Notes under the pieces: generated by a model
The model's database searches: none
Told to the model about the DNA's origin: nothing
Seen by the model: only the letters and a program-made list of their open reading frames with translations
Shown: positions 1 to 7,038 of the stretch, one piece after another
How the letters are laid out: each line of letters starts with the position of its first letter
Position numbering within the stretch: the first letter of the stretch is position 1
Source of the DNA: Pseudonocardiales bacterium
GTDB lineage: Bacteria > Actinomycetota > Actinomycetes > Mycobacteriales > Jatrophihabitantaceae
NCBI GenBank assembly: GCA_030840415.1
Contig: JAVEEO010000045.1
Location: 1 to 14,993, forward strand
DNA: 14,993 nucleotides
Direction of reading: 5' to 3'
Translations under genes and position numbers: made by a program

Positions 1-102
1 CTGCCATGCCATCGGCAAAGTAACTCGCTTCAGCCTTGCGGATCTCGTCTAGGGAACTTACTCAGCAGCTCTTCTTCGGAAGCTGGGCGTACCGCGGATG
101 TA

Positions 103-162
103 GTCAGTTCTGACGTTCCGGCAGTCACGAATGCTGCCCGGCCTGGCTCCGAACTCACGAAT
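103..162. promoter_or_regulatory. Possible operator region upstream of lanKC
   Basis: The leader before the synthetase gene has a perfect 12-base palindrome (GTCAGTTCTGAC, 103-114). An 8-base direct repeat TCACGAAT lies at 125-132 and 155-162, exactly 30 bases apart, or about three helical turns. The first copy lies in the loop of a small inverted repeat (GGCAG 120-124 with CTGCC 134-138). Such symmetry just upstream of a cluster's first gene suits a regulator-binding site, but no regulator gene is in the window. I could not pick out a convincing -35/-10 pair. Bases 1-60 are about 53% G+C (32 of 60), well below the cobalamin region, and I see no gene in 1-174. Confidence 0.3.
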
Positions 163-174
163 TGGTGTGCAGCT

Positions 175-2826
175 ATGGATGTACGGTACGAGGCCTATTG
201 CATGGCCGATCCGCTCTTCTACGATTCGCCGGCCGCCGCTCCCACCGGCGCGGCCGGAACAGCCCTGGGCCCGGTCGGGCATGGTGAGTTCGAGCAGACC
301 ACCGGCCCGGTTCCAGCGGACTGGGATCGCCGGGCGATGAACGAGTGGATGGTGATGCGCCCGCCCATCTCGGACCTGCCGAGTCAGGGCTGGAAGGTGC
401 ATGTTTCCGCCACGGTGGACAACGCCCAAGAGATACTCGACATCGTCGCGCGATTCTGCGTTGAGCGCCGGGTGCCCTTCAAGTTCCTCAGCAGCCGGCG
501 AGTCCTGATGGCTCGCAACAGCAAGTACGCCGACCGGGGTGGCAGCGGAAAGTTCGTCACCATCTACCCCACCGGCGAGGCAGCACTCGATTGGATTCTT
601 CGCGACCTGGGCGAGGAGTTGGACGGGCAGTCGGGGCCGTACATCCTCAGCGACCTGCGGTGGCGCTCGGGCCCCCTCTACGTGCGCTACGGCGGATTTC
701 GCGAACGCTTGTGCCGGTCGGAAAAGGGTGAACTCGTTCCGGGAATCGAGGACCCGGACGGACGACTCGTCCCGGATCTGCGCACCCCGAGCTTCAGCAC
801 ACCCCCGTGGGTCACGATGCCCCACATCCTGCGAGAGGCCCTGGCGGCGCGCGACGCGGGCGCCGCGGAAGAGTTTCCCTATCGCATCAAGGAGGCATTG
901 CACTTCTCCAACGGCGGCGGCGTCTACCTGGCCGAGGACCCTCGATCCGGACGTACCGTCCTGCTCAAGGAAGCCCGCCCGATGGCCGGCCTGGACCGGG
1001 TGGGCGCGGACGCGGTCAGCCGACTGGAGGGCGAGCGCCGCATTCTGGAGCGGCTGTCCCGAGTCGACTGCGTCCCCCAAATGCTCGACTATTTCACGTT
1101 CTGGGAACACCACTTCCTGGTCAGGGAGTACGCCGAAGGCGTGGTGCTCAACCGCCACATGGTCCGCCGGCATCCGCTGCTGCGGCCCGATCCCACGCCC
1201 GAGCGGCTGGCGGACTACACCACCTGGGTGCTCGACATCGTCGAGCAGGTCGAACGCGGACTCGACGCGATCCACGCCCGTGGCGTCGTATTCGGCGACC
1301 TGCACCCGGCCAACATCATCGTGTCGCAGGACGACAAGGTTCAGTTCATCGACTTCGAGGTTGCCGCCCCGGCGGATCAGGCGATCAGGTCCACTCTGGG
1401 CGCTCCCGGATATGCGGCGCCACCGAGCTACACCGGCACCGCCATCGACCGCCACGCGCTGGGTTGCATCCGACTGTCACTGTTCACCTCGCTGGCTCCG
1501 CTGATTCCGTGGGAACCGGGCAAGGTAGACCAGTTTCTGGAGGTGGTCGGTCAGCGGTTCCCGGTCCCGGCGGACTACCGCGACAAGGTATGGCGCGACC
1601 TCGGCCCGAGGCCGTTCCGGGACCGTCCCGACACACCCGCTCCGGACAAGTGCGGTCCGGGTTTGCACAAGGCGATCTGGCCGTTGACCGAGGTGCCGGA
1701 CTGGAAGACGGTCAGTTCTTCGATGACCGAGGCGATTCTGGCCAGTGCCACCGTGGATCGCACGGACCGGCTCTTTCCCGGCGACATCTCCCAATTCTCG
1801 CCAGGCGGCGGCGTCGGGTTCGGATACGGCGCGGCGGGAGTGCTGTGGGCGTTGGCGCAGAGCGGCGTGGATCCTCTTCCCGAGCACGAGAAGTGGTTGC
1901 TGGAGGCCGCCCGGAGACTGGAACAACCGCGGCCCGGCTTCTACCACGGCCTCGGTGGCATCGCCTTTGCACTGGACCGCCTCGGCTGGCGCGACGAGGC
2001 GGCTGAAATCCTGGACCAGGCCAGGCGAATCCCGCTGGACACGCTCGACAACACCCTCGCCGACGGCCTGCCCGGCATCGGGTTGAACCTGCTGCACTTC
2101 GCCCGGCGCACCGGTGAGCGGGTCTTGTACGACGAAGCCGAGCAGGTGGCTCAGCGGGTGATTGCCGGCCTGCGCCAGGCACCGGCTTCGGGGGCGCGTC
2201 CGGGGCTGATGAAAGGTGCCTCCGGTGCGGCGCTCTTCCTCATCCGTTGGGCCGAGGAAACCGGTGACCAAGAAATGTTCGATCACGCGGAGACCGCGTT
2301 ACGACAGGACCTGGCCGGCTGCGTGTGGACCGAGGACCGAACCTTCCAGGCCAACGAAGGCTGGCGGATCGTGCCGTACGTGGCCACCGGCAGCGCCGGA
2401 ATCGGCCTGGTTCTGCACGAGTTCCTCCAGCACCGTCCCTCCGATGACCTAGCTGAGGTGGCCGCGGGAATCCGCCGCGCGGCGGAACCGGAATTCATGG
2501 TTCAAGCCGGTTTCTTCAACGGCAGGGCCGGCCTGATGTCCTACCTGTTGCACACCGACGACCATTCGCCTGCCGTCTCGGCGGCCCTGGACCGGCACGT
2601 GCGCAGCCTGGGTCTGCATGCCGTGCCCTACCACGGGCGAGTGGCTTTCATCGGTGACCAGTTGATGCGGATGTCCATGGACCTGGCGACCGGTTCGGCC
2701 GGAATCCTTCTGGTTCTGGGCGCCTTGCTCGACGGCCGCAACCCCGGTCTTCCCTTCATCGGATCCGAAGGGAAATTCCCATCCAACGACCCAGAAGGAG
2801 GTGAACACAATGTCTCAGATTCTTGA
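175..2826 (+). CDS. Class III lanthipeptide synthetase LanKC (labyrinthopeptin LabKC type)
   Basis: This 883-residue trifunctional enzyme should phosphorylate Ser/Thr in the precursor core, eliminate phosphate to give dehydro-amino acids, and cyclise them with Cys into labionin or lanthionine rings in the cytoplasm. The order is the standard one. A phospho-Ser/Thr lyase (about 1-220) carries Lys74 and His76 (WKVHVS), Lys103 (PFKF) and the NSKYADRGGSGKF stretch 115-127. A protein kinase (about 235-470) has a Gly-rich loop 244-251, Lys265, the GDLHPAN catalytic loop (Asp375, Asn380) and Asp393 of IDFE. A LanC-like cyclase (about 530-855) has GxxG repeats. The usual zinc motifs of LanC and LanL cyclases are replaced (GLMKGASG at 677, GFFNGRAG at 779), which supports class III rather than class IV. 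The start MDVRYEAYCMADPLFYD fits family N-termini; the only other early ATG (202) would cut into it. The ribosome site is weak. The gene end overlaps the precursor gene by 17 bases. Confidence 0.96.
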   Translation: MDVRYEAYCMADPLFYDSPAAAPTGAAGTALGPVGHGEFEQTTGPVPADWDRRAMNEWMVMRPPISDLPSQGWKVHVSATVDNAQEILDIVARFCVERRVPFKFLSSRRVLMARNSKYADRGGSGKFVTIYPTGEAALDWILRDLGEELDGQSGPYILSDLRWRSGPLYVRYGGFRERLCRSEKGELVPGIEDPDGRLVPDLRTPSFSTPPWVTMPHILREALAARDAGAAEEFPYRIKEALHFSNGGGVYLAEDPRSGRTVLLKEARPMAGLDRVGADAVSRLEGERRILERLSRVDCVPQMLDYFTFWEHHFLVREYAEGVVLNRHMVRRHPLLRPDPTPERLADYTTWVLDIVEQVERGLDAIHARGVVFGDLHPANIIVSQDDKVQFIDFEVAAPADQAIRSTLGAPGYAAPPSYTGTAIDRHALGCIRLSLFTSLAPLIPWEPGKVDQFLEVVGQRFPVPADYRDKVWRDLGPRPFRDRPDTPAPDKCGPGLHKAIWPLTEVPDWKTVSSSMTEAILASATVDRTDRLFPGDISQFSPGGGVGFGYGAAGVLWALAQSGVDPLPEHEKWLLEAARRLEQPRPGFYHGLGGIAFALDRLGWRDEAAEILDQARRIPLDTLDNTLADGLPGIGLNLLHFARRTGERVLYDEAEQVAQRVIAGLRQAPASGARPGLMKGASGAALFLIRWAEETGDQEMFDHAETALRQDLAGCVWTEDRTFQANEGWRIVPYVATGSAGIGLVLHEFLQHRPSDDLAEVAAGIRRAAEPEFMVQAGFFNGRAGLMSYLLHTDDHSPAVSAALDRHVRSLGLHAVPYHGRVAFIGDQLMRMSMDLATGSAGILLVLGALLDGRNPGLPFIGSEGKFPSNDPEGGEHNVSDS
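2795..2804 (+). promoter_or_regulatory. Near-ideal ribosome binding site of the precursor gene
   Basis: AAGGAGGTGA is a ten-base run complementary to the usual 3' end of bacterial 16S rRNA. It lies five bases before the ATG at 2810, inside the last codons of lanKC. It is the strongest Shine-Dalgarno sequence I see in the window and fixes the precursor start. The contrast with the weak site of lanKC suggests that precursor is made in excess over its modifying enzyme. Confidence 0.9.
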
Positions 2827-2935
2827 CTTTCAGAAGATGGACGTCGAGCTGGCTATCGGCGACCCCGTCATCGCCGTAAGCAACGCCAGTTACTGGGAGT
2901 GCTGCAGCACCGGAAGTTTCAGCGCCTGCTGCTGA
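2810..2935 (+). CDS. Labyrinthopeptin-like class III lanthipeptide precursor (41 aa)
   Basis: This is the substrate of the adjacent LanKC. It has a 23-residue leader and an 18-residue core. The leader holds ILDFQKMDVE (4-13), a version of the class III helix recognised by LanKC; from memory, LabA2 of Actinomadura namibiensis has ILELQNLDVE at the same place. The core is SNASYWECCSTGSFSACC. It contains two Ser-x2-Ser-x3-Cys motifs (core 1-4-8 and 10-13-17), the pattern for two labionins. Cys9 and Cys18 remain, matching the disulfide pair of labyrinthopeptin A2. The recalled cores are SDWSLWECCSTGSLFACC (A2) and SNASVWECCSTGSWVPFTCC (A1). This core starts like A1 and has the length and ending of A2. 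The start is set by the SD at 2795-2804. The gene overlaps lanKC by 17 bases and is about 56% G+C. The leader/core boundary is inferred from that homology. There is one precursor, whereas the lab cluster has two. Confidence 0.97.
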   Translation: MSQILDFQKMDVELAIGDPVIAVSNASYWECCSTGSFSACC

Positions 2936-2951
2936 TTTCCGTCTCACCAGT

Positions 2952-2995
2952 GAGGTCATCCGGGGCGGCCGATCGCGACCGCCCCGGATGGCCTC
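2952..2995 (+). terminator. Strong hairpin after the precursor gene (attenuator or terminator)
   Basis: Bases 2952-2968 and 2979-2995 form a 17-bp stem with one G-U pair around a 10-base loop; the inner 12 bp (CATCCGGGGCGG with CCGCCCCGGATG) are perfect. It begins 16 bases after the precursor stop. No T-run follows, as is common for actinomycete terminators. Its place between the precursor and transporter genes suggests partial termination, or protection of the 3' end of the upstream mRNA, so that precursor exceeds transporter. The pairing is seen in the sequence; the function is inferred. Confidence 0.8.
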
Positions 2996-3017
2996 CGAGC
3001 CATTCCAGTTCTTTCGA

Positions 3018-3050
3018 CCATGTCGTTCCAGCCATGTCGTTCCAGCCATG
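3018..3050 (+). repeat. 14-base tandem duplication in the leader of the transporter genes
   Basis: CCATGTCGTTCCAG occurs at 3018-3031 and 3032-3045, followed by CCATG (3046-3050) that starts a third copy. The unit is not a multiple of three. The stretch lies between the hairpin and the likely transporter start at 3066, so it is probably untranslated. It looks like replication slippage. Confidence 0.9.
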
Positions 3051-3065
3051 AGGAAACCGCCTGCG

Positions 3066-4778
3066 ATGAGCGCCGACAACCACGGCACCGGCACCGTCAG
3101 CGCCCTGTTGGCGCGTACCGCCCGGCAGGCTCCTGGCTGGCTCGCATTGCTGTTCCTGGCATCGGCCGCAAGCATCGGGACGGCCCTGCTGGCGCCGGCC
3201 GTCCTGGCCGCGACCGTCGACTCCCTGCTCGGGCACACCGACGCCACCGCGAAGTTGACCCTGCTCGCGGCGCTGCTGGGCGTCGGCGTGCTGGCGGCCG
3301 CGGGGACCGAGATCGCCGAGGGGTACTGCACGGCAGCTGCGACCTGCTGGCTGCGCCATCGCTTGGTGGGCCACCTGCTGGCACTCGGGGTCACCGGCCC
3401 GCGGCGGTTCGCCGCCGGCGACCTGGCCAGTCGCGCTGTTGGCGTGGCACCCCAATTGGGCCGTGCCGCCCCCCTGCTCGTGCAGTCCGCGATGAACCTG
3501 GTGCTGTCGTTGGGTGCCCTGGCGCTGCTGTGGTCGATCGACTGGCGGCTGGTCGTCACACTGGCCTTGGTGGCGCCGGTCGGGCTTGCCCTGCTGGCGA
3601 TGTTCGCCCGCGACGCCTCCCTCCTGGTCGGTCGTTACCAGGAATCGCAGAGCCTGATCTCCACCCGGCTGGTCGATGCGCTCGTCGGAATCCGCACCAT
3701 CCGTGCCGCGGGCACGGTGGAGCGTGAGACCGAGCGGGTGCTGGCTCCGTTGCCGGAACTGGCCGAGGCCGGGCAATCCTTGTGGCGAGGCTATGGCGGA
3801 CTGGCTTGGCGGACCGCGCTGGTGGGCCCGCTGACCACCGTGGCGGTGCTCGCAATCGCCGGGCAGGGGTTGGTGACGGGACGAACCTCGTCCGGGCAGT
3901 TTCTGGCCGCCGCCGGCTACGCCCCGATGGCCCTGGGATTGCTGAACCAGGTGCCCCAGCTGCTCAGCTTCGTGCGACTGCGGGTCAGCGCGCGTCGACT
4001 GGTCGAGGTGTTCAGCGTGCCGGCACCCCGGGTCGGCACTCGGGTGCTGCCCCCGGGGCCGGGTGAACTGCGCATGCAAGGCGTCACCGTGCGGGCGCAG
4101 GACGCAGTGCTGCTGGACGACCTGGACCTCGTCGTGCCGGCTGGGCAGACGGTGGCCGTCGTAGGCCGGTTCGGTGCTGGAAAGACCACGCTGGCAGAGG
4201 TGGCCGGCCGACTGGTGGATCCGGACGAGGGACAGGTGCTGCTGGACGGCGTAGCCCTGGACGAAGTGGCACCGGCCTCGTTGCGACGCGAAGTGGCCTA
4301 CGCCTTCGAGCGTCCCGCGCTGCTGGGAACGACGGTTGCCGACTCGATCGGCTACGGCTGTGAAGACGCGGCACCGCAACTGATCGAGCAGGCTGCCGCG
4401 GTGGCTCAGGCCGGTGGGTTCATCAAGCGCCTGCCAGCGGGGTTCCGGACGCCGCTGCCAGGCCTGCCGCTGTCCGGCGGGGAGGCGCAGCGGCTCGGGC
4501 TGGCGCGAGCGTTCGTGCGCCGAAGCCGGCTGCTCGTCCTCGACGATGCCACCTCCAGCCTGGACTCGGTGACCGAGGCCCAGCTCAGCGCCGCGCTGAC
4601 GGGAACCTCGGGAGGGCAGACCCGGATCATCGTCGCGCATCGGGTGAACACCGCCGCGCGCGCGGACCTGGTCGCCTGGCTGGAGGACGGCCGGGTGCGG
4701 CTGCTGGCGCCGCACCGGCACCTGTGGCGGGACCCGGCGTACCGGGCACTTTTCGAAACCCCGCTGGACCAGCGGTGA
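3066..4778 (+). CDS. ABC half-exporter, LabT1-like (membrane domain plus ATPase)
   Basis: This 570-residue protein has about six membrane segments (roughly 25-300) followed by an ATPase domain. It should pair with the next gene product to export the modified peptide across the membrane. ATPase motifs are Walker A GRFGAGKT (367-374), signature LSGGE (469-473), Walker B LLVLDD (489-494) and His525. The catalytic Glu after Walker B is Asp494, and the Q-loop Gln is Glu (YAFERP). This half therefore looks like the degenerate side of a heterodimer. There is no N-terminal C39 peptidase, so it should not cut the leader. The start at 3066 was chosen because AGGA (3051-3054) precedes it. ATGs at 3048 and 2988 are in frame but would put the tandem repeat or hairpin edge into the coding region. 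The end overlaps the next gene in GTGA. Confidence 0.9.
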   Translation: MSADNHGTGTVSALLARTARQAPGWLALLFLASAASIGTALLAPAVLAATVDSLLGHTDATAKLTLLAALLGVGVLAAAGTEIAEGYCTAAATCWLRHRLVGHLLALGVTGPRRFAAGDLASRAVGVAPQLGRAAPLLVQSAMNLVLSLGALALLWSIDWRLVVTLALVAPVGLALLAMFARDASLLVGRYQESQSLISTRLVDALVGIRTIRAAGTVERETERVLAPLPELAEAGQSLWRGYGGLAWRTALVGPLTTVAVLAIAGQGLVTGRTSSGQFLAAAGYAPMALGLLNQVPQLLSFVRLRVSARRLVEVFSVPAPRVGTRVLPPGPGELRMQGVTVRAQDAVLLDDLDLVVPAGQTVAVVGRFGAGKTTLAEVAGRLVDPDEGQVLLDGVALDEVAPASLRREVAYAFERPALLGTTVADSIGYGCEDAAPQLIEQAAAVAQAGGFIKRLPAGFRTPLPGLPLSGGEAQRLGLARAFVRRSRLLVLDDATSSLDSVTEAQLSAALTGTSGGQTRIIVAHRVNTAARADLVAWLEDGRVRLLAPHRHLWRDPAYRALFETPLDQR

Positions 4779-6532
4779 GCGGCGGCAGGCAAGTGATCGC
4801 CTACGGGTGGCGCCAGCTGGGCAGCGAGCTGGTGCTGCAGCGGCGGGCACTGCCCGGGCTGCTGGGATGTGCCTTCCTCGCCGCCCTGCCGGCGCTGCTG
4901 TCCGGGCGCCTGGTCGCCACGGCGGTGGACCACGGCTTTCTGGCGGGACGCTCAGACGTCGGGATGGCCTGGCTCTCCGGCTACGCGATGGCCATCCTGG
5001 TCGCGGCGATCGGTGCCAGGCAGGTTCCCATCCGGCTCGGCCTGGTCGTCGAGCCGTTGCGAGACCGGTTGGTCCGCCGGGTTGTGCACGCCGCGCTGCG
5101 GCAGGCGGTCGCCGGCCACCCGGATCGTGATGCCGGCACAGTCGCCCGGCTGACCAAACAGGTGGAGACCGTCCGGGACAGCACCGCAGGCCTGCTGATG
5201 GGTTTGCAACAAGTCGTCTTCACCGTTGCCGCAGCCATCGTCGGCCTGTTCTGGCTGGCGCCGCTGGTGGCCGTGCTCGTTCTCGCCCCGGTAGTGCTGA
5301 CCCTGCTCCTGCTCGGCCGACTGCTGGTCATGCTCGTCGACCGTCAGCAGGAGGTGCTGGTCGCCGACGAACAGGTGGCCGCCTCGGTGAGTGGCCTTGC
5401 TGCCACGGTTCGCGACGTGGTGGCCTGTGGCGGCCAGGACCGGGCCGGGGCCGAGATCGGCGCCGACATCGACCGGCAGGCCCGTGCGACCCGGGCGATC
5501 ACCAGGGCGGGCGCGCTGCGCTCGGCTGTCGGCTCGACCGGCGGGCGCCTGCCCCTGCTCGTCATCCTGCTGGCCGGTCCGTGGCTGATCCGTTCGGGTC
5601 AACTGAGCGTCGGCGGAATGCTCGGTGCGATCACCTACATCACCACCAGCTTGCAGCCGGCGCTGCGATCAGCGGTGCAGTCGGTCGGTGGGTCCAGCAC
5701 TTTGCTATCGGTGACACTGCACCGGCTGGCCACGACCAGCGCTTCGCCGGTGGCACAGCGCCCCGCGCCGGCCGGGCCGCCGATCGAATCGTTCGACCTG
5801 ACCGCCGACCGGCTCTCGTTCGCCTATGGCACCCACGCCGAGCCGATAGTCTCTGATCTCGAGCTCACCGTCCGGCATGGCGAACACCTGACGCTGGTGG
5901 GATCCAGTGGCGTCGGCAAGTCGACCCTGGCAAGCCTGCTGGTAGGCCTGACACCGCCGCAGCAGGGCACGGTGTCCATCGGTGGCGTGCCACTGGCCGA
6001 GATCGGCGAAGCACGACTACGCCGCATGGTGACGCTCATCCCGCAGGAGTCCTATGTCTTCACCGGTACCCTCCGAGAAAACCTGACCTATCTCAGTCCG
6101 GGCGCGACCGAAGCCGAACTGGACAAGGCAGTCGACGCTGTCGGGCTGACCCCCTTGGTGGACCGGTTGAACGGCTACGACGCGATGGTCGGGCCAGGTC
6201 TCACCGCCGGGGAGCGCCAGCTGATCTCGCTGGTCAGGGCCTGGCTCTCGCCCGCCGAGATCGTGGTGCTCGACGAGGCCACCTGCCACTTGCACCCGGC
6301 CGCCGAGGCTCGCGCCGAACACGCCTTCCGAGAACGGCCCGGCACCCTGATAGTCATCGCGCACCGGATGAGTTCGGCGCTGCGTGCCGACCGCATCCTG
6401 CTCATGGACGGCTCTCGTCCGGTACTCGGCAGCCATCAGGAACTGCTCCTGCGATCACGCCAGTACGCCGAGCTGATCGGGCACTGGCACGACGTTACGG
6501 AAGAGGAAAGCAAATGCGGTACCTCGAGTTGA
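4775..6532 (+). CDS. ABC half-exporter, LabT2-like (membrane domain plus ATPase)
   Basis: This 585-residue partner of the preceding half-transporter has membrane segments over about the first 310 residues, then an ATPase. Motifs are Walker A GSSGVGKST (376-384), Q-loop Gln424, Walker B IVVLDE with Glu501 intact, and His530. Its signature is LTAGE (476-480) rather than LSGGQ, and its D-loop region reads CHLHP rather than SALD. These oddities complement those of the first half: one composite ATP site is canonical and the other degenerate, as known for heterodimeric exporters. There is no peptidase domain. The GTG at 4775 was chosen because it overlaps the upstream stop as GTGA, implying translational coupling; a GTG at 4793 is also possible. 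The end overlaps the MauE-like gene by 19 bases. Confidence 0.9.
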   Translation: MSGGRQVIAYGWRQLGSELVLQRRALPGLLGCAFLAALPALLSGRLVATAVDHGFLAGRSDVGMAWLSGYAMAILVAAIGARQVPIRLGLVVEPLRDRLVRRVVHAALRQAVAGHPDRDAGTVARLTKQVETVRDSTAGLLMGLQQVVFTVAAAIVGLFWLAPLVAVLVLAPVVLTLLLLGRLLVMLVDRQQEVLVADEQVAASVSGLAATVRDVVACGGQDRAGAEIGADIDRQARATRAITRAGALRSAVGSTGGRLPLLVILLAGPWLIRSGQLSVGGMLGAITYITTSLQPALRSAVQSVGGSSTLLSVTLHRLATTSASPVAQRPAPAGPPIESFDLTADRLSFAYGTHAEPIVSDLELTVRHGEHLTLVGSSGVGKSTLASLLVGLTPPQQGTVSIGGVPLAEIGEARLRRMVTLIPQESYVFTGTLRENLTYLSPGATEAELDKAVDAVGLTPLVDRLNGYDAMVGPGLTAGERQLISLVRAWLSPAEIVVLDEATCHLHPAAEARAEHAFRERPGTLIVIAHRMSSALRADRILLMDGSRPVLGSHQELLLRSRQYAELIGHWHDVTEEESKCGTSS

Positions 6533-7035
6533 CCTGCCGCGTGCTGCTGGGCGTGGTGTTCGCTGTGTCGGTGACGGGCAAGCTGCGCGATGCCGCCGCG
6601 TTCACCGATGCCACCCGCCGCCTGCTGCCGATGCGGTGGGCGAGCCGGGACCGAGTGATCGCCAACAGCGTGGGGGCAGTGGAGTTCATCGTCGTCGCGC
6701 TGCTGGCCTATCCCGGCACCAGCCGACTCGGCTTCGCGCTCGCAGCTATTCTGCTGATTGCCTTCTCGGTGGCCATTCGAGCCGCCCTGCGGCGCGGCGT
6801 GCACGCACCCTGCCGCTGTTTCGGCGCCTCCGACACCCCGCTGGGCCGACGACACCTGGTTCGCAACGGGCTGCTCCTGGTGATCGCCCTGCTCGGCGCG
6901 CTGACCCCCAGCGGCCCGCTGACCCCGTCCGGAGCCTGCCTCGCGGTGGGCACCGGTCTGGTTCTAGCCACCCTCGTCGTCCGGTTGGACCTCGTGGTCG
7001 AGCTGTTCCTGCCCCACCCGTCGTTGAGGAGTTGA
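6514..7035 (+). CDS. MauE/DoxX-like membrane protein with a CxC motif
   Basis: This 173-residue integral membrane protein has four to five hydrophobic segments (about 6-22, 50-68, 71-92, 117-130, 140-160). It carries the MauE signature PCRCFG (Cys100, Cys102). MauE of methylamine-utilising bacteria acts with the thioredoxin-like MauD in maturing the disulfide-rich small subunit of methylamine dehydrogenase. Here there is no mau operon. The gene is joined to a peptide exporter and followed by a thioredoxin-like gene, so a role in disulfide formation or thiol shuttling for the lanthipeptide is inferred. GAAGAGGAAAG precedes the ATG, and the start lies inside the exporter gene, so it is co-translated with it. 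DoxX relatives share the fold; the CRCFG motif favours MauE. Confidence 0.88.
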   Translation: MRYLELTCRVLLGVVFAVSVTGKLRDAAAFTDATRRLLPMRWASRDRVIANSVGAVEFIVVALLAYPGTSRLGFALAAILLIAFSVAIRAALRRGVHAPCRCFGASDTPLGRRHLVRNGLLLVIALLGALTPSGPLTPSGACLAVGTGLVLATLVVRLDLVVELFLPHPSLRS

Positions 7036-7038
7036 CGC

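Noticed and set aside
175..2826. Class IV (LanL) or class II (LanM) synthetase
   Set aside because: A kinase and a separate lyase domain exclude LanM. The cyclase lacks the Cys/His zinc motifs needed for LanL, and the precursor has labionin motifs.
2919..4850. Long open frame (643 codons) on the minus strand opposite the first exporter gene
   Set aside because: It is antisense to a clear ABC exporter, Gln/Arg/Gly-rich without recognisable domains, and is explained by the high third-position G+C of the real gene.
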